DNA of 64,000 nucleotides from Oegoconia quadripuncta (GCA_949316235.1 OX438758.1:18013194-18077193); one strand, 5' to 3'. Shown: positions 42,277-53,756, counted from the stretch's first letter. Made by a program: numbers and translations. The notes: generated by a model not told the origin, from the sequence alone.

Positions 42277-42745
42277 CAATACTCTAAATCGGTTCAAACG
42301 TTTAGAAGTACAAGCCACTTCCAAACCGTCGTTCTGCGACACCTTTTTTTTTTTTTTTTTTGACGCGGGGAAACTCCTGACGCGTACCGCTCGCCTGGGG
42401 GACGGCGAGACGGTTATGTGGGTATCCCTCCCTTCAGGGGGGGATACCCACTAAAACCCCGCGGCGACCTTCTTCGGCAGTAGGGAGGACCTGGGAACGC
42501 ATAAGCACGCATAATACACAAAAGGCGAGCTTATCTCTGTAAGAGACTTCTTCCAGCAAACCCTCGGAAGGAAAAACGAATTTAAAGTTTTTTATTGCAG
42601 ACAAAGGGCGATACTTAAAATATAGAACAATACGCATAAAACATCCATAACATACGGTTTAAAACATCACTGTTATAGCATCTTATTGGCAATATGGAAA
42701 AAGTATACTTGTACTTCTAAATGCTACAACCGATTTAGAGTATTG
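42277..42745. mobile_element. TIR element with a LINE tail inside
   Basis: CAATACTCTAAATCGGTT...TTTAGAAGTACAAG at 42277-42314 is inverted at 42708-42745 (about 32 of 38 bases match). Between the arms lies LINE 3' sequence beginning with poly-T at 42344. Without the LINE the element would be a short MITE. No target duplication was defined. Confidence 0.65.
42344..42640 (-). mobile_element. LINE 3' end with conserved-looking hairpin
   Basis: Poly-T (42344-42361) precedes GACGCGGGGAAACTCC and a GC-rich tract I recognise from an insect LINE 3' UTR. A hairpin at 42419-42453 pairs GTGGGTATCCC with GGGATACCCAC. The minus strand codes only short remnants. Confidence 0.65.
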
Positions 42746-42884
42746 TGTATTGCATTATTAGGATCCATCTGTCTTTGCGATCCCAAAGGCAGAGCTGTCC
42801 CAGCCAGCCCAAACAAAGCCCAGCAGAAAGGTAAGTTAGGCAGAAAAGTAAATTGATGACTTGTCGTTTACTTTTCACCCAATA

Positions 42885-43125
42885 TTTGGTTGGTGGTAGG
42901 GCATTTTAAATGTCCGTCTGGCTAGCTACCACCATCTTATCTAAATCTGCCGCCAAGCAGCAATGCTAATAGCATTGTCGTGTTCCGGTTATCAGAGATA
43001 AGATAGCCAATCCCCCAAATGTGTTGGAGTTTCCGGGTCAGTACGCTTCCATCTTCGACCTCATCTTTACTTAACATCAGGTGTGATTGAGGTCAAGTAC
43101 CAAACCGTTATGCATAAAAAAAAAA
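42885..43125 (+). mobile_element. SINE family 1, head missing
   Basis: The body from TTTGGTTGGTGGTAGGGC to tail TGCATAAAAAAAAAA is present. The tRNA-like head is absent. Confidence 0.87.
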
Positions 43126-43235
43126 TATTTAGTTGTATTTCACCGGTTATTATTTATATTAGTGAGAAGAGCATCCGTGGTGTAGACAGTTCATGCGTCC
43201 ACTGAAAACTTTATTCGCAAATCTTAAATACTGAC

Positions 43236-43972
43236 TGTGTGCATCTGTGTTGAGGGCTCGTTTTTCTAATTATTGCGAAATGAGATAACACTTTTTTTTT
43301 TTATATGAGAGGGCGGCAAACGAGCATGCGGGTCACCTGATGGAAAGCAATCACCGCCGCCCATGGACACCACCAAAAGGGTCACAGATGCGTTGCCGGC
43401 CTTTGAGGAAGGTGTAGGCTCGTTTCTTGAAGGTTCCAATGTCGTACTCGTTCGGGAATACCGCTGCCGGAAGTCCGTTCCACAGGGTCGTACGTGGTAC
43501 TTACAGAGATTTTAGTAAAACATAGGTAAAACCATAAGCAAAGATTCTTACATTTCTTAAACGTGAAACAAAACCGTTACGATCAAATAACTTGGGCTCT
43601 CAATTCTGACGCCTGCCTAAAGTGACATAGCCTGAATCTTAGAAAGTAGTATCCCTGGGATAATAATTTTTATTTTAGAATTTAGTTAAGATTTTCTTAT
43701 ATAAATTATGAAATTCCCAAATCCTAAGAATGCGATATAACAGATTTATGGCGGTTTAGCTTGAGCCCTCAATTCATAAACATCTGAACTGAGGAATCAG
43801 CAAAACATGAATTTATCTAAAGTAATGATGTCAATACGACTTGGGTATAATGTCATTCAATATCTCGGTAAATTAGTTAAAAAAGAAATAACGACACAAT
43901 GAAAATCTAATATAACACTTTATCTCATTTCGCAATAATCAGAAAAATGAGCCCTCAATCCGGACGCACACA
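43236..43972. mobile_element. TIR transposon with 7-8-bp duplication, LINE tail inside
   Basis: About 55-65 bp of inverted repeat (TGTGTGC... and GAGGGCTC...ATTATTGCGAAATGAGATAA) lie at both ends. TACTGACT occurs at 43229-43236 and 43973-43980; depending on the exact end this is a 7- or 8-bp target duplication, pointing to a hAT-like mechanism. The motif GAGCCCTCAAT recurs internally at about 43594 and 43760. A LINE tail (43291-43498) enlarges the left side; without it the element is about 530 bp. The interior is non-coding. Confidence 0.75.
43291..43498 (-). pseudogene. LINE 3' tail, copy of the 52.5-53.4 kb family
   Basis: Poly-T, then ATATGAGAGGGCGGCAAACG. The minus strand encodes [20 protein letters not shown] and RQRICDPFG. 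It matches 52580-52790 closely but stops at 43498. Confidence 0.85.
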
Positions 43973-43985
43973 TACTGACTGTATA

Positions 43986-44341
43986 ATTATTTTAAAGCGA
44001 AGCGATTTCATTCCCAGTATATTTCACATATATGGATATTCGAGCCGCGTTATATTTTGCCTAAATGTTGGAAGTTTACCCAAACGCGCTAGTTGAAACT
44101 TTCCATGCATTTACTTGCTTAAGGCAGCGGAGTTTAAAGGCAATTCCCAGGAGAGTTTCCTTGAATTTTAGAAAAATATCATTAACATACATTGACTAGC
44201 TTTTGACCTCTTTATTCCGGTGGAATTTATAATATGCGAATTGTTTTTAACATTGAAATGATAATTATAGTATATGCAAAGTACACCAATCATTTGGATA
44301 TACAGTATTGTACAAACTATTCAGGTATTTAAGTATTACAT
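43986..44341. other. Spacer, no gene supported
   Basis: No recognised repeat or coding frame. Confidence 0.45.
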
Positions 44342-44580
44342 GTGTGGCACATTGGCATCCGTGATCTCAGCCTTGGCTCCACTGAAAACTAGCGTTGTAG
44401 TCGTTTTTCCTCTCGACTACAACTTATACTAAGATGAGACCACTTTGTGACACCTAAAACTAGCTACTGCTTACTATAAATACTGCTGTTCCTTATTTTT
44501 ATGCTGTATTATGTAATAGATACAACATAATGTATGTCTGTGTGTCGCTAAACGGATCAAATAAAGTTGACTTACGTGTA
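44342..44580 (+). mobile_element. LINE 3' UTR-like repeat K
   Basis: CTTGGCTCCACTGAAAAC, TCTCGACTACAACTTATACT and AAGATGAGACCACTTTGTG, followed by ATCAAATAAAGTTGACT with an AATAAA signal. I recognise it as a common lepidopteran LINE 3' end, by memory only. Confidence 0.5.
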
Positions 44581-44624
44581 TTGTTAATTGAAAACATGAA
44601 AATAATGGAATCGCCACGAGTACC

Positions 44625-44972
44625 TTAAACCATGTTAAAATCGTCACATATTGTAATCACCAAACACATATTCGTATTTGATCTTTGTGCTACTGGCAAT
44701 ATATCACTCCGAACGAGCTTATACGCAAGTGTTTCTAACAGCTCTCCTGACAGACCTACATACGAGTATTTCGGGTTGGTTACCCATGCGCCATGGTTAC
44801 ACATTCGGTTACTATTCAAGTCACAAGAAATTTCAATTATCCATGCACACAATTCATCAAACTCACTTTTATTAGAATAAGAACAATTTATTATGAACGC
44901 TACATTACGATACAAAAATAAAGAAGTAGTAAGTAAAATGCGCACAATGCTGGCACGTATTGCGGCGTGCAC
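44625..44972 (-). CDS. Unrecognised 115-codon frame, doubtful
   Basis: This frame is free of visible transposon motifs and lies in a patch that is also open in two plus-strand frames (82 and 65 codons). The peptide has no domain, signal or repeat I recognise. Chance openness is the likeliest explanation; an old exon is possible but no splice pattern supports it. Confidence 0.12.
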   Translation of the reverse strand: MHAAIRASIVRILLTTSLFLYRNVAFIINCSYSNKSEFDELCAWIIEISCDLNSNRMCNHGAWVTNPKYSYVGLSGELLETLAYKLVRSDILPVAQRSNTNMCLVITICDDFNMV

Positions 44973-45211
44973 AAATGGGTTAGCACACAGCTCAAGCTGC
45001 GACCAATCACAGCGCTGGTTTTCAGTGCACCCAAATGCCTAGTGACGCAAGGACGCTACGTCAGTATAATAATGAGCAGTATAATAATAAATAATTATAC
45101 TTTTTAGTTAGTGTATGTATAGCGTAGTGTAAATATATAAAATAATAATTACGTAAGATAAATACGTCAGAATACCTATGGATATAGTGAATCTGTGAAT
45201 GTATAGAGTAG

Positions 45212-45475
45212 TGACAACCTGTTTGGTGTAGTGGTTAGAAATTCTGCTGCTATACCAAAAGGTCGCGGGTTCAAATCCCGCTTGGGGCATGTTTGTATGA
45301 TGAATACAGTCCTGTGTTCCCGAGTTATGGATGTTTTTCATTTATATGTGTATTTATTTACAAAAAAAAAAAGAAATATTTGTGTAGTTTATCAACCATC
45401 TGGTATCTATAATACAAGCCTAGTTGCTTAGTGTGGAACTAGATGGCGCTGTGTGTATGTGCAAAAATATTTATT
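45212..45475 (+). mobile_element. SINE family 3, complete
   Basis: Head GGTGTAGTGGTTAGAAATTC, B box GGGTTCAAATCCCGC and the end GTGGAACTAGATGGCGCTG are present, followed by an (ATT)n run. Confidence 0.88.
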
Positions 45476-45529
45476 ATTATTATTATTATTAGTATAATAT
45501 AAGTAATTATTTCAAATGTAGGTACTGTC

Positions 45530-45666
45530 CTTATACCCAAAGGTTGCCTGGAAGAGATCGCTTTTAGTGATAAGGTCGCCAAATTGTACATTCTATTCTT
45601 ACCATTATTCTGAAACTGTATTTTCTTTTCTGTTGTGCAATAAAGTGTATTTGTATTGTATTGTAT
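45530..45666 (+). mobile_element. Retroposon 3' tail (GAAGAGATCGC type)
   Basis: GGTTGCCTGGAAGAGATCGC, GTGATAAGGTCGCC and GTGCAATAAAGTGTATTTG, then a TATTG-rich end. It is the intact form of the piece inserted at 56704. Confidence 0.7.
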
Positions 45667-45829
45667 TTAAGCTACTACTTCAAGCCAGTCTGCCGATGGT
45701 TGCAGTCGGTGACAGTGATATTTGTTTAAGAATCTAAAAAACTATGTATACCCACACTACCTATGTACAAAAAGAATTATCTATTCTACAGTATTTTGCT
45801 CTACATACATACCTAACCTCACGACTTTT

Positions 45830-45960
45830 ATCCCAAAATGGAGTGGTCCGAATTATCCCAAACATTGGCGTTTGGATATTCCAAATATTAAAATTTTATT
45901 GTTTGAAACAATATCCACGGTTTACCTTTAGAAATATATCGAAATGATTACGGGGGATGA
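45830..45960 (+). repeat. Repeat I fragment
   Basis: TTATCCCAAAATGGAGTGGTC and TTGGATATTCCAAAT match 29420-29520 in the same orientation. Confidence 0.55.
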
Positions 45961-46121
45961 GCCAACCGCCGCCGTTAAAACAAGCAAGTCAAAACACTTG
46001 GGTATAATTGACCTAAGTAGTATATAATATGGCGTCTGGAGCTAAAAACTGGTGGATTATATCATATCCGACGAAAATAACTCGCTGTATGACTGTTTGT
46101 TACCTTTTAACGACTAAATCG

Positions 46122-46342
46122 AACGACCGCTTGGTGTGGATAGCGACCCTATCAGCGAAACCAACGGTTGCGGGTTCGAATCCCGCGAGGGGTAAATGTT
46201 TGTGTGATGAATACGAACATTTATTCCCGAGTCTTGGATGTTTATATAAATATTTATGTATGTTTATCCGTTTATCTTGTATCCATAGCACAAGCTTTGC
46301 TTAGTTTGGGACTAGATGATTGGTGTAAGTGTCCGAAATATA
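46122..46342 (+). mobile_element. SINE family 3, variant subfamily
   Basis: Head GGTGTGGATAGCGACCCTAT, B box GGGTTCGAATCCCGCG, GATGAATACGAACATTTATT and an AGCTTTGCTTAGTTTGGG end. The same variant is at 56565-56869. Confidence 0.82.
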
Positions 46343-46344
46343 TA

Positions 46345-46985
46345 AAAAAAAAACATGTTAATCTATCGTACTGAAATTTTGGCAGAGAAGTAATCTTGAA
46401 GGATGATAGGACAACATTTAAGACAAAGCAAATCAAGACACTAGACAACACAAAATAAGACACCAGGCCAGATACAGGACAAGACACAAGTGAAAGCTAG
46501 CCAAAAATAAAATCAATTATTGCTTAAAAAGCCTACTTGGACTTCGTTATCCTGCCTGGTAGACCTATAATAGACGTACTAGCGCGTAAGAAGTTTGGAA
46601 ATACTGACGAAACTGAAACTTATATAATTTCCAACAAGTGATCAATCTAAGATTTACATATTATAGTGTGTGATAATAAAAACCTTGACATTAAATATTA
46701 CACTAACTGTAGCTCACATTGAAATATTTAAAGTTTCAATATCGGGCTGATTTCTTTCTCACTTATTTGGATAGAAAGATATAATATTTAGGTAAGAACC
46801 ACAATTTCAATCTACTTATATCTTTTGCAGACTAGACTCGGACAATCCACGAGCGAGCGATGGGATTGAGCGCATGGTTCACTTCTATCAATGGTTCGGT
46901 TACTGTTTTTAGTAATTAAACTTCTCAAAGTACTTATTTATTATTTTAGAAGTCCATTCTGAAGACTCTAGAATAAATAATAATA
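46345..46985. other. Spacer, no gene supported
   Basis: AGACACAAGACA-type simple sequence at 46430-46490. The remainder is AT-rich without features. Confidence 0.45.
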
Positions 46986-46987
46986 AT

Positions 46988-47184
46988 AAATATCCTTGGA
47001 CATGCTTGTGTTGTGGATACCAGATGGTTGATATAATACATAAATACGTTATTTTGTAAATAAATACTTATTATAAATTAAAAACATCCATAACTCGGGT
47101 ACACATGTCCGTATTCATCATATCAGATTCGAACCCGTGACCTTTTGGTATAATGGTCAGAGTTTCTAACACTACACCAAACAG
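46988..47184 (-). mobile_element. SINE family 3, inverted, end partly deleted
   Basis: CTTGTGTTGTGGATACCAG, CCATAACTCGGGTACACATG and CCTTTTGGTATAATGG (head) are in reverse order. The GATGGCGCTG part is missing. Confidence 0.8.
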
Positions 47185-47224
47185 AATCAACATTATGGTA
47201 TGTAATTGGATGAAAATAATTAAT

Positions 47225-47317
47225 ACTTTTTTGTAAGTGACTGGACACGCGTTTGACCAGAATTTCACCTGATGGAAAGTGACCATATGGTCGAAGATGA
47301 AGCACGCGATCTCAAAT
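47225..47317 (-). mobile_element. LINE family D extreme 3' end
   Basis: TTTCACCTGATGGAAAGTGAC and GAAGATGAAGCACGCGATC match the inverted end of family D. Confidence 0.65.
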
Positions 47318-47324
47318 TCATCAT

Positions 47325-50180
47325 TCTTATCTTGCATAGCTTAAGCGTGAATTCTTTCACCAGTATCAAATTCTTCTGAACTGCAGAGTGAGATGTTAAA
47401 AAAGATATGTATCATTTATATCCAGAGGTAATCTCCCAGGTCTATGCTACTGCAGCGAAAACTCCGGTAGTCCTCCCACTCGAGGCGTATCGTGCGGCAT
47501 AAATTATACTTGCATTTTTTGTTATTATTTTTTTCATTCATTTTGCATCCTCTGAGCGCTCCTTAGAGATATCTCGTTATTTTCCAGCAATGTTTGTTCT
47601 CAACTGGAAATGTTTACGTGAAAATTGGTATTTTGAGTTTCTAAAGTTGTTTCTTTATTAATTTTAAAAGGTTTCCATCGTTTGGTACAGAATTTGAAAT
47701 GTCCAAATTTCGTCTTGTATACAAAATTAATTGAATGGTTGGAAGTATAATTTGGAATATTCGATATTTCAACTAATTAGATGTCTAATTAAAATGAGCT
47801 ATTATTAATTTATTATAAATTTACAAACCATTCAAGAAACCGTTTTACTCCTTGATGGGTTTTATGTTACTCGTCCTTGTTCTGCAATAATATGTGATAA
47901 CAATGATGGAGTATTAAATCTTGTTTAAATAGAACTTATTAGTTCGTATGCCAGAAACATTAAAATACAAGTTTTATACATTATGAGCTGGTAGCGAACT
48001 AATTTCAGGCATTAAAAAAAGAATGTAAATCAACAAAGTGTGTACCGTGAAGTAGTAACAGTAAAACAAAGCATGAAATTAAGATACATGCCCTACAAAC
48101 AAATTACCTGGTACAGTTTATATGAAGTAATAAAAATAATAATAAATATTTATTATCTCACCACAAAAAACTACGATTTCGGAATGAGCAGTTCAGTTTC
48201 AGCATATGTTAGATCCATAAACCATATAGTTAGCTTAATTTTGCATAAATGTTTGGGAAGATCATAGAGTGTAAGAATAGAATGGAGTTTATTGTACTTA
48301 AAATTACCCAAAAAAACAGAAGAATCTATTAGAAAAGTGTGTATTGTAATATAGAGAGTGATTTTAGTTAGGATAGAATATAACTTATCCGTCCTTTGTT
48401 CGCAGTGAACTTAATCGCTTTCAATGTGAGGATTAACCCTAATCGCTAAGCAGACGGTAGTGTAGCGATCGCAAATTGTTAGAGTTCTCTCACCTATGAA
48501 TAGGCGATGGACTATTACTAAAGTCCCTTAGTCGCTATTTACGACACTCACAGAAGAAAGTTCCTACTTTTTTTGTGCAAGAAACCAAATGGATTAGGAA
48601 CATTCCCAGGCTGAAATATTAGACTAATGATATACTCTCAATCTGTAATATACATCCCTCGCTAATCCAAACGCCTACCTCTTAAAATAAATCCGGGGAT
48701 AAAAACACTTCCGATAAAACCCGGAAGAGGCCAAAAAGTCCTTTGATTACTGATTTCTATGGCCCTTACAAATCGCTTTAATTTGTGATCGTGGTCCCGT
48801 ACAATCAGCCGGAACGTTTCGACGTACAAAAGCACCCAAAACGTAGCCCCTAGTCATTGATTGAAGCAGCCCCAATTGTTGAAAGCGCCTGACAAATTAG
48901 ACAATTTAGTTTTAGTCATTTTACTTGACATTTCAGCTTTTGACGAGTCCTGATTGGATGTTCAATTAACCAATTAACAGGGAATTTCGTCTCTCGCCAT
49001 CAATCTTTTTTCGTATTTATGAAGGCAGCTTGCTTGTATTGATGACAAACAACAAAATCTCAGAAAATAAGTCATTTTTCTTGATTTCATGCATAATTTG
49101 TATCATCACCAGCTTTACACATCCCCACTGTTGGGGTACAGTCTCTGGGGTACAGACTACGGTTTGTGGATTTGTGTCAGACCTCATAGTCGGTGTTTTT
49201 ATGCTGCCTAGGCCACCGAATTGGCTTAACGACTGCCTTCAATAAAAACAACCAGTACCGACTATTTAACGCGCCCTCCGAAATACGGAAACACTTGTAT
49301 TAAAGTGGTCATGCATCCAAGGACTGAGCGCGAAAGACTGCCATTGCTTAACTTTGCTAATCGAAAACTAATAGCGATTGCGACTACGCCACGAATGCAT
49401 AATTTGTATAATTGATTGCAATCAAATAATATTTTCCTTTCATCCTTAAAAAAATTTTTTTAATAATAACACCATTTCTTTGTTCAAATCATAAACCCTT
49501 ATAAATTTAAATGGCATAGATGAGGAGAAAATAGCTAGATATTAAAACGTTGCAACTCTAAAATGCATATTGTTAAGTCTAAAATTAGCACTCCTATTTA
49601 AAATGCTGGACGACAACGAAAGGCGACATAAAGCGGCTCAAAATAAAAGAAGCGAGAACAAATGCAAATGTGGACTAGAAGAGCGTAACATTTTCTGTAG
49701 AAAATAATTATGGTCACAGAAGCTGGCTGGTGATAATAAAGAAAACATCTTTCTGGTTCCATTTTGAGGAAGAGTCGTTGAAGATATGGATGTCGCATCT
49801 GTTATCTACATGTAAGCAAGTACTATACTCGTACTTAGTCCTTACAACCAATAGTGCCACTAAAATAAAGTAACGGTTACTTTTGGCAGCGAATTTTATG
49901 TTTTGCAACAATTGCAATGTTGGAGTAAAGGAAAACTGTTAAAGAGTTGAGAAGCACACGTGTGACAAAAGCAGAATTCAGTGGTTTACGAGATTGTTGT
50001 GTTTAAACTTAAGCCTGTAGACCATAATTTCAAAGAAAACAACTTTCAAATCTCTAAATTTCTTACGTACAGCCACTGACCTTCCACCAACCACTAATCA
50101 ACCAACACGTATACCGCGAATCTTTGAAAGAAATTCGGTCAAATTAAGGAGTATGAGGGTCATGAAGGGGCCAAGCGTAG
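47325..50180. other. Longest stretch with few recognised repeats
   Basis: Nearly 3 kb with only short echoes: GTCCCTTAGTCGCTATTTACG at 48520-48545, and CCCCACTGTTGGGGTACAG at 49125-49145. Frames of 60-75 codons show no domain. If host regulatory or intronic DNA lies in this window, this is a likely place, but nothing specific can be named. Confidence 0.4.
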
Positions 50181-50184
50181 TGGT

Positions 50185-50610
50185 GGCGGTAAGTCGTCGT
50201 CGTGATGGTCGTCTATCTTTCCAACGTTTACTGCCAGTCTCCACTGGGAGAGCTAGTTGGGCAGGTCCAATGTGGGTTGGAGTTTCTCGGCAGCATGTGT
50301 CCTGCTCATCGATTTAGTGAAAAAGGCCACATCGTCGGCAAAGAGGGCCAATTGACTGTCTTAGATCACGGGATGCTGGCCGTGATAGTTCGCTCCGTCG
50401 ACAGACACCTGGATTCGCTGGGGAGAAATGAGGTCATCACAACGCAGAGCATCTGATGTAGGAAGCTTATAGAGTAAGTCATCGTACCATACCTATCAAA
50501 TGCTTTGTTCTTGTCCAAGAGTACTGCAGTGATGTATTTTTTATTATATATGTGCATTATGTGTAGTCTGCAGGTGTTTATTACATTTTTGATTGCCTCA
50601 ACTGCCCCTG
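50185..50610 (-). pseudogene. LINE reverse-transcriptase palm remnant (Jockey-like)
   Basis: Minus-strand frames give TAVLLDKNKAFDR, then SVDGANYHGQHPVI and LFADDVAFFTKSMSRTHAAE, then WRLAVNVGKI. AFDR and FADD are the two catalytic-aspartate motifs of a LINE reverse transcriptase. FADD lies at about 50320-50343. At least two frameshifts and two stops separate the parts. It is the only piece of LINE catalytic palm I found in the window. Confidence 0.78.
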
Positions 50611-50892
50611 TCTTCTATTAGGTGTCGCACAAGCGAATGTATCTTATGATTTGTCATAAGCACAGTCAGCGGTGTTCATCAAAACATAGAGAAATTGCTC
50701 ACTTTGATATGTCATTAGTCGCATTGTAGTATCGCATAGGTAAAAACATTAACCGCCTAATAACTCACAGTATTTGGCTTCAAATGTTGTATTATTCTTT
50801 CCGTACGTGGGAATAGTATAACAGAATAGCGAATCCATTTGAAATTTGACCGTCGCCGTCTGCAGGTGTTTTATGACTTCAATAATTATTAT

Positions 50893-51361
50893 TTACTCTA
50901 GGTGGGGTCGGCACAACATGACTTCCTTTTCCACTCTCCTCTATCAGCCGTCATCTCTGTACTCACCCCTTTCACACACATATATTCCTCACATGGAAAT
51001 CTGCGGTCTCTGCCTATCCCTATGGGAAACAGGCGTGATATTTTATATGTATGTATGTATATTCCTCACGCCTACCCACACCTTCTTCGGTTTTTCTCTA
51101 CCTCTGTATCCATCCACATTAATACTTAGCACTCATCTCATTACGTGCCTTTCATCCCTCCTCATAATGTGCCCAAACCATGCTAACCTATTACTCCTCA
51201 AACTTTCTGTTATTGGTGCCGCTTTCAGACTTCCTCTGATATACTCATTCCTGATCTTATCCATTCTAGTCACACTAGTATCTTAGCACTATCATCTCTG
51301 CCACATGCATTCTACTTTCATCCGTCTCTTTCATTGCCCAACATTCTGAATGGTGACAGGT
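50893..51361 (-). pseudogene. LINE fragment (YGSECWA type), inverted, interrupted
   Basis: It is the inverse of 39713-40135, from GGTGGGGTCGGCACAACATG to the CAATGCCC..ACATTCTGA region. A 65-bp tail insertion (50993-51057) splits it. Several stops are present on the coding strand. Confidence 0.8.
50993..51057. mobile_element. 65-bp LINE tail insertion with 12-bp duplication
   Basis: TATATTCCTCAC flanks the insert at 50981-50992 and 51058-51069. The insert carries GGGAAACAGGCGTGATAT, the 3' tail of the LINE at 21510-21778, and a TATGTATGTATG end. It is an extremely 5'-truncated retroposition event. Confidence 0.82.
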
Positions 51362-51364
51362 CGT

Positions 51365-52490
51365 ATGATCTTTATAGCTTCAATAATACTAAAAAAAATT
51401 ATGCAACGCCATATTCTGTTTCTCTATGCACATGGTTCTGCAGGCATTATAGTAGTGAAACTTTTCCAAGAGGCTGTTTAAGGATTCTCCTCCATTGCTC
51501 ACCAAGGGGTGCAGAAAGTTAACACTTGTAATTTAGGCCCTTTGTGTGCTCGTTGAGTGAAAAAATATTTCCACTCCTGATAAAGTAGTTTTAGTTTTAT
51601 GTTAAGTACGTTGGCGCTTTCGTGTATAACTTGTTAGGAGGCTCGGCTCGAGTTTTGGATTTCAATTTTCTAACTTTGATAGAATTTCTAATAGTATTTA
51701 CGCTGCATCAGGTGGAAAATAGTGAATATTTAAATACAGGGGCTATAGAATATGATGAAACTATAATATAATAGGATAGTTCCTTTTTTAACTTGAGAGG
51801 TAAGGAGCCCTAAAAAGATAAAAATAACACAAACAATAAGAACATAATGTCCAAAGAAGACAAAACATACATTAAATAATATAATGTGTGTGTAGCCCCA
51901 CACATAAGTATAGTCGCTTGCAGCTTAAAGTAGACCCCTTGGTTCCTAACGCGCTAGCTTTTTAATTAGTTATTTCGTTCAAGACAAAACAAGCCATCGG
52001 TATTAAAATTTCACGTTCTGACAACCTACCCTTGTCTTGCACAACATAATTAACGTAATGACATAGATCTAACGTGCTAGAGAACACTTATATAGGGTAT
52101 ACTTTTAGCTGCAGGTGACTAACTACAATGTTTGTAAATTAAAAACTGTACAATGAAACGAGTGAACAGAAATAAAACAGTGACATTTTCTACTGATAAA
52201 CATTTTATCAGTTTGCCATGTTTTCGTTGAAAGCTTTTAATTATTTTTCCACCCTCATTGCGTGACCATATTGCGGCACTAGTGACCCTTAACTTATCAT
52301 GTCCCCACTAAAATGATTAAAACAAAAAGTCATTTAGCCACTCCGCTACTTCTTACTTCGAAAGTAAGGCTGGAGGTACACTAAGCGCATTTTAAACTAC
52401 TCACAATTTTACAAGTAAAATTTTCCCTGTGTTCTGCGAAGAAAAGTCTGATCTGCAATTTAGCAGTCATAAAATGGAATGGAAAATAAA
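51365..52490. other. Spacer, no gene supported
   Basis: AT-rich and without recognised repeats. Confidence 0.45.
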
Positions 52491-52492
52491 AT

Positions 52493-52552
52493 TCAAAAAG
52501 GAGGAGGTTGTCAATTCGGTGGCATTTTTTATGTTTGTGACCTCAGTCTCTT
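52493..52552 (+). mobile_element. Fragment of the AAGGAGGAGGTT repeat family
   Basis: AAAAAGGAGGAGGTTGTCAATT and ATGTTTGTGACCTCAG match the family whose inverted ends are at 58553-58996. It is cut by the poly-T of the next LINE. Confidence 0.6.
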
Positions 52553-52553
52553 G

Positions 52554-53412
52554 TTTTTTTGTTTTTTTTTTTTTTTTTTTTTTATATGAGAGGGCGGCAA
52601 ACGAGCATGCGGGTCACCTGATGGAAACCAATCACCGCCGCCCATGGACACCCGCAACACCAAAAGGGTCACAGATGCGTTGCCGGCCTTTGAGGAAGGT
52701 GTAAGCTCGTTTCTTGAAGGTTCCAATGTTGTACTCGTTCGGGAATACTGCTGCCGGAAGTCCGTTCCACAGGGTGGTCGTACGTGGTAAGAAGTTTCTT
52801 GAGAAACGTACGGTGGTAGACTTCCACTCATCCAGGTGATGTGGATGGAAATTTAATTTTCGGCGAGAAGTGTATCGGTTAAATTGAGCAGCGGGTATTA
52901 GCTCGAACAGTTCTTCAGAACACTCCCCATGAAATATGCGATAGAGAATGCAGAGGGACGCGACGTCTCTTCGCAACGCCAGGGGATCCAGTCGGTCAGT
53001 GAGACTCTCTTGGCCGACAATTCGGACTGCGCGACGTTGAACGCGGTCAAAAGGAAGAAGCTGGTACTGAGGTGCCCCAGCCCATAGGTGAGAACAATAC
53101 TCCACGTGCGGCCGAACTTGCGTCTTATAAAGTTGGAGGCGGTGAGCCGGCGTGAAGTAACGAGCCGCTCTACTGAGGACACCTAACTTTTTGGAGGCCA
53201 ACTTGGCCTTATCCTCCAGATGACCGCGGAATTGAACGTTATTGGAGATGTTCACTCCGAGAATCCCAATACTCAGCTTAACGTCAAGGGGAGTGCTCTG
53301 AAATTGGAGAGACAGGGGAAATGGAATCTTCTTTGCGGTGAATGCGCAAACTTGTGTTTTTGTATTATTATTCGTTGTAGGATTATTTTTGTTTTGCACA
53401 CAATTTGTTGCT
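52554..53412 (-). pseudogene. 5'-truncated LINE, 255-codon C-terminal frame intact
   Basis: A minus-strand frame (53399-52632) encodes [90 protein letters not shown] and [20 protein letters not shown] before its stop. This is the region after the catalytic palm in Jockey/CR1-like elements. A ~75-bp 3' UTR and poly-A (poly-T at 52554-52583) follow. No frame break is seen, so the insertion is fairly young. Confidence 0.9.
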
Positions 53413-53445
53413 AAACCCCAAGTTTATTCAGTTTCCTATTTCAAT

Positions 53446-53545
53446 GCTCAGATTGCCTGGAAGAGATCTCCACCTTTGTACGTGACCTATTGTTTGTACT
53501 CTGTTATTGTATTGTTTTGGTGCAATAAAGAATATGATACACACT
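53446..53545 (+). mobile_element. Retroposon 3' tail (GAAGAGATC type)
   Basis: GATTGCCTGGAAGAGATCTCC and GGTGCAATAAAGAATATG match the 45530-45666 family. Confidence 0.65.
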
Positions 53546-53756
53546 CTCAGTCATTCGTAAACCGATTTGGAAAATTCTCTTTTTATTTAATAGGCCATAC
53601 TTCCAACATGGGATCATGGGATCACCATGTTATTATAATCCTGTTCTGATGATGGGATCCATGAGGAATTGGGGGAAATCCTCACATAATATAGGAGTAC
53701 ATATAGCGATTTTGATATTTACACCAACGAGCCAAGATTTATATTCAGTATGTAGT

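Noticed and set aside
42155..42454. 99-codon plus-strand frame
   Set aside because: It runs through a poly-T tract into the LINE 3' end, giving a run of phenylalanines.
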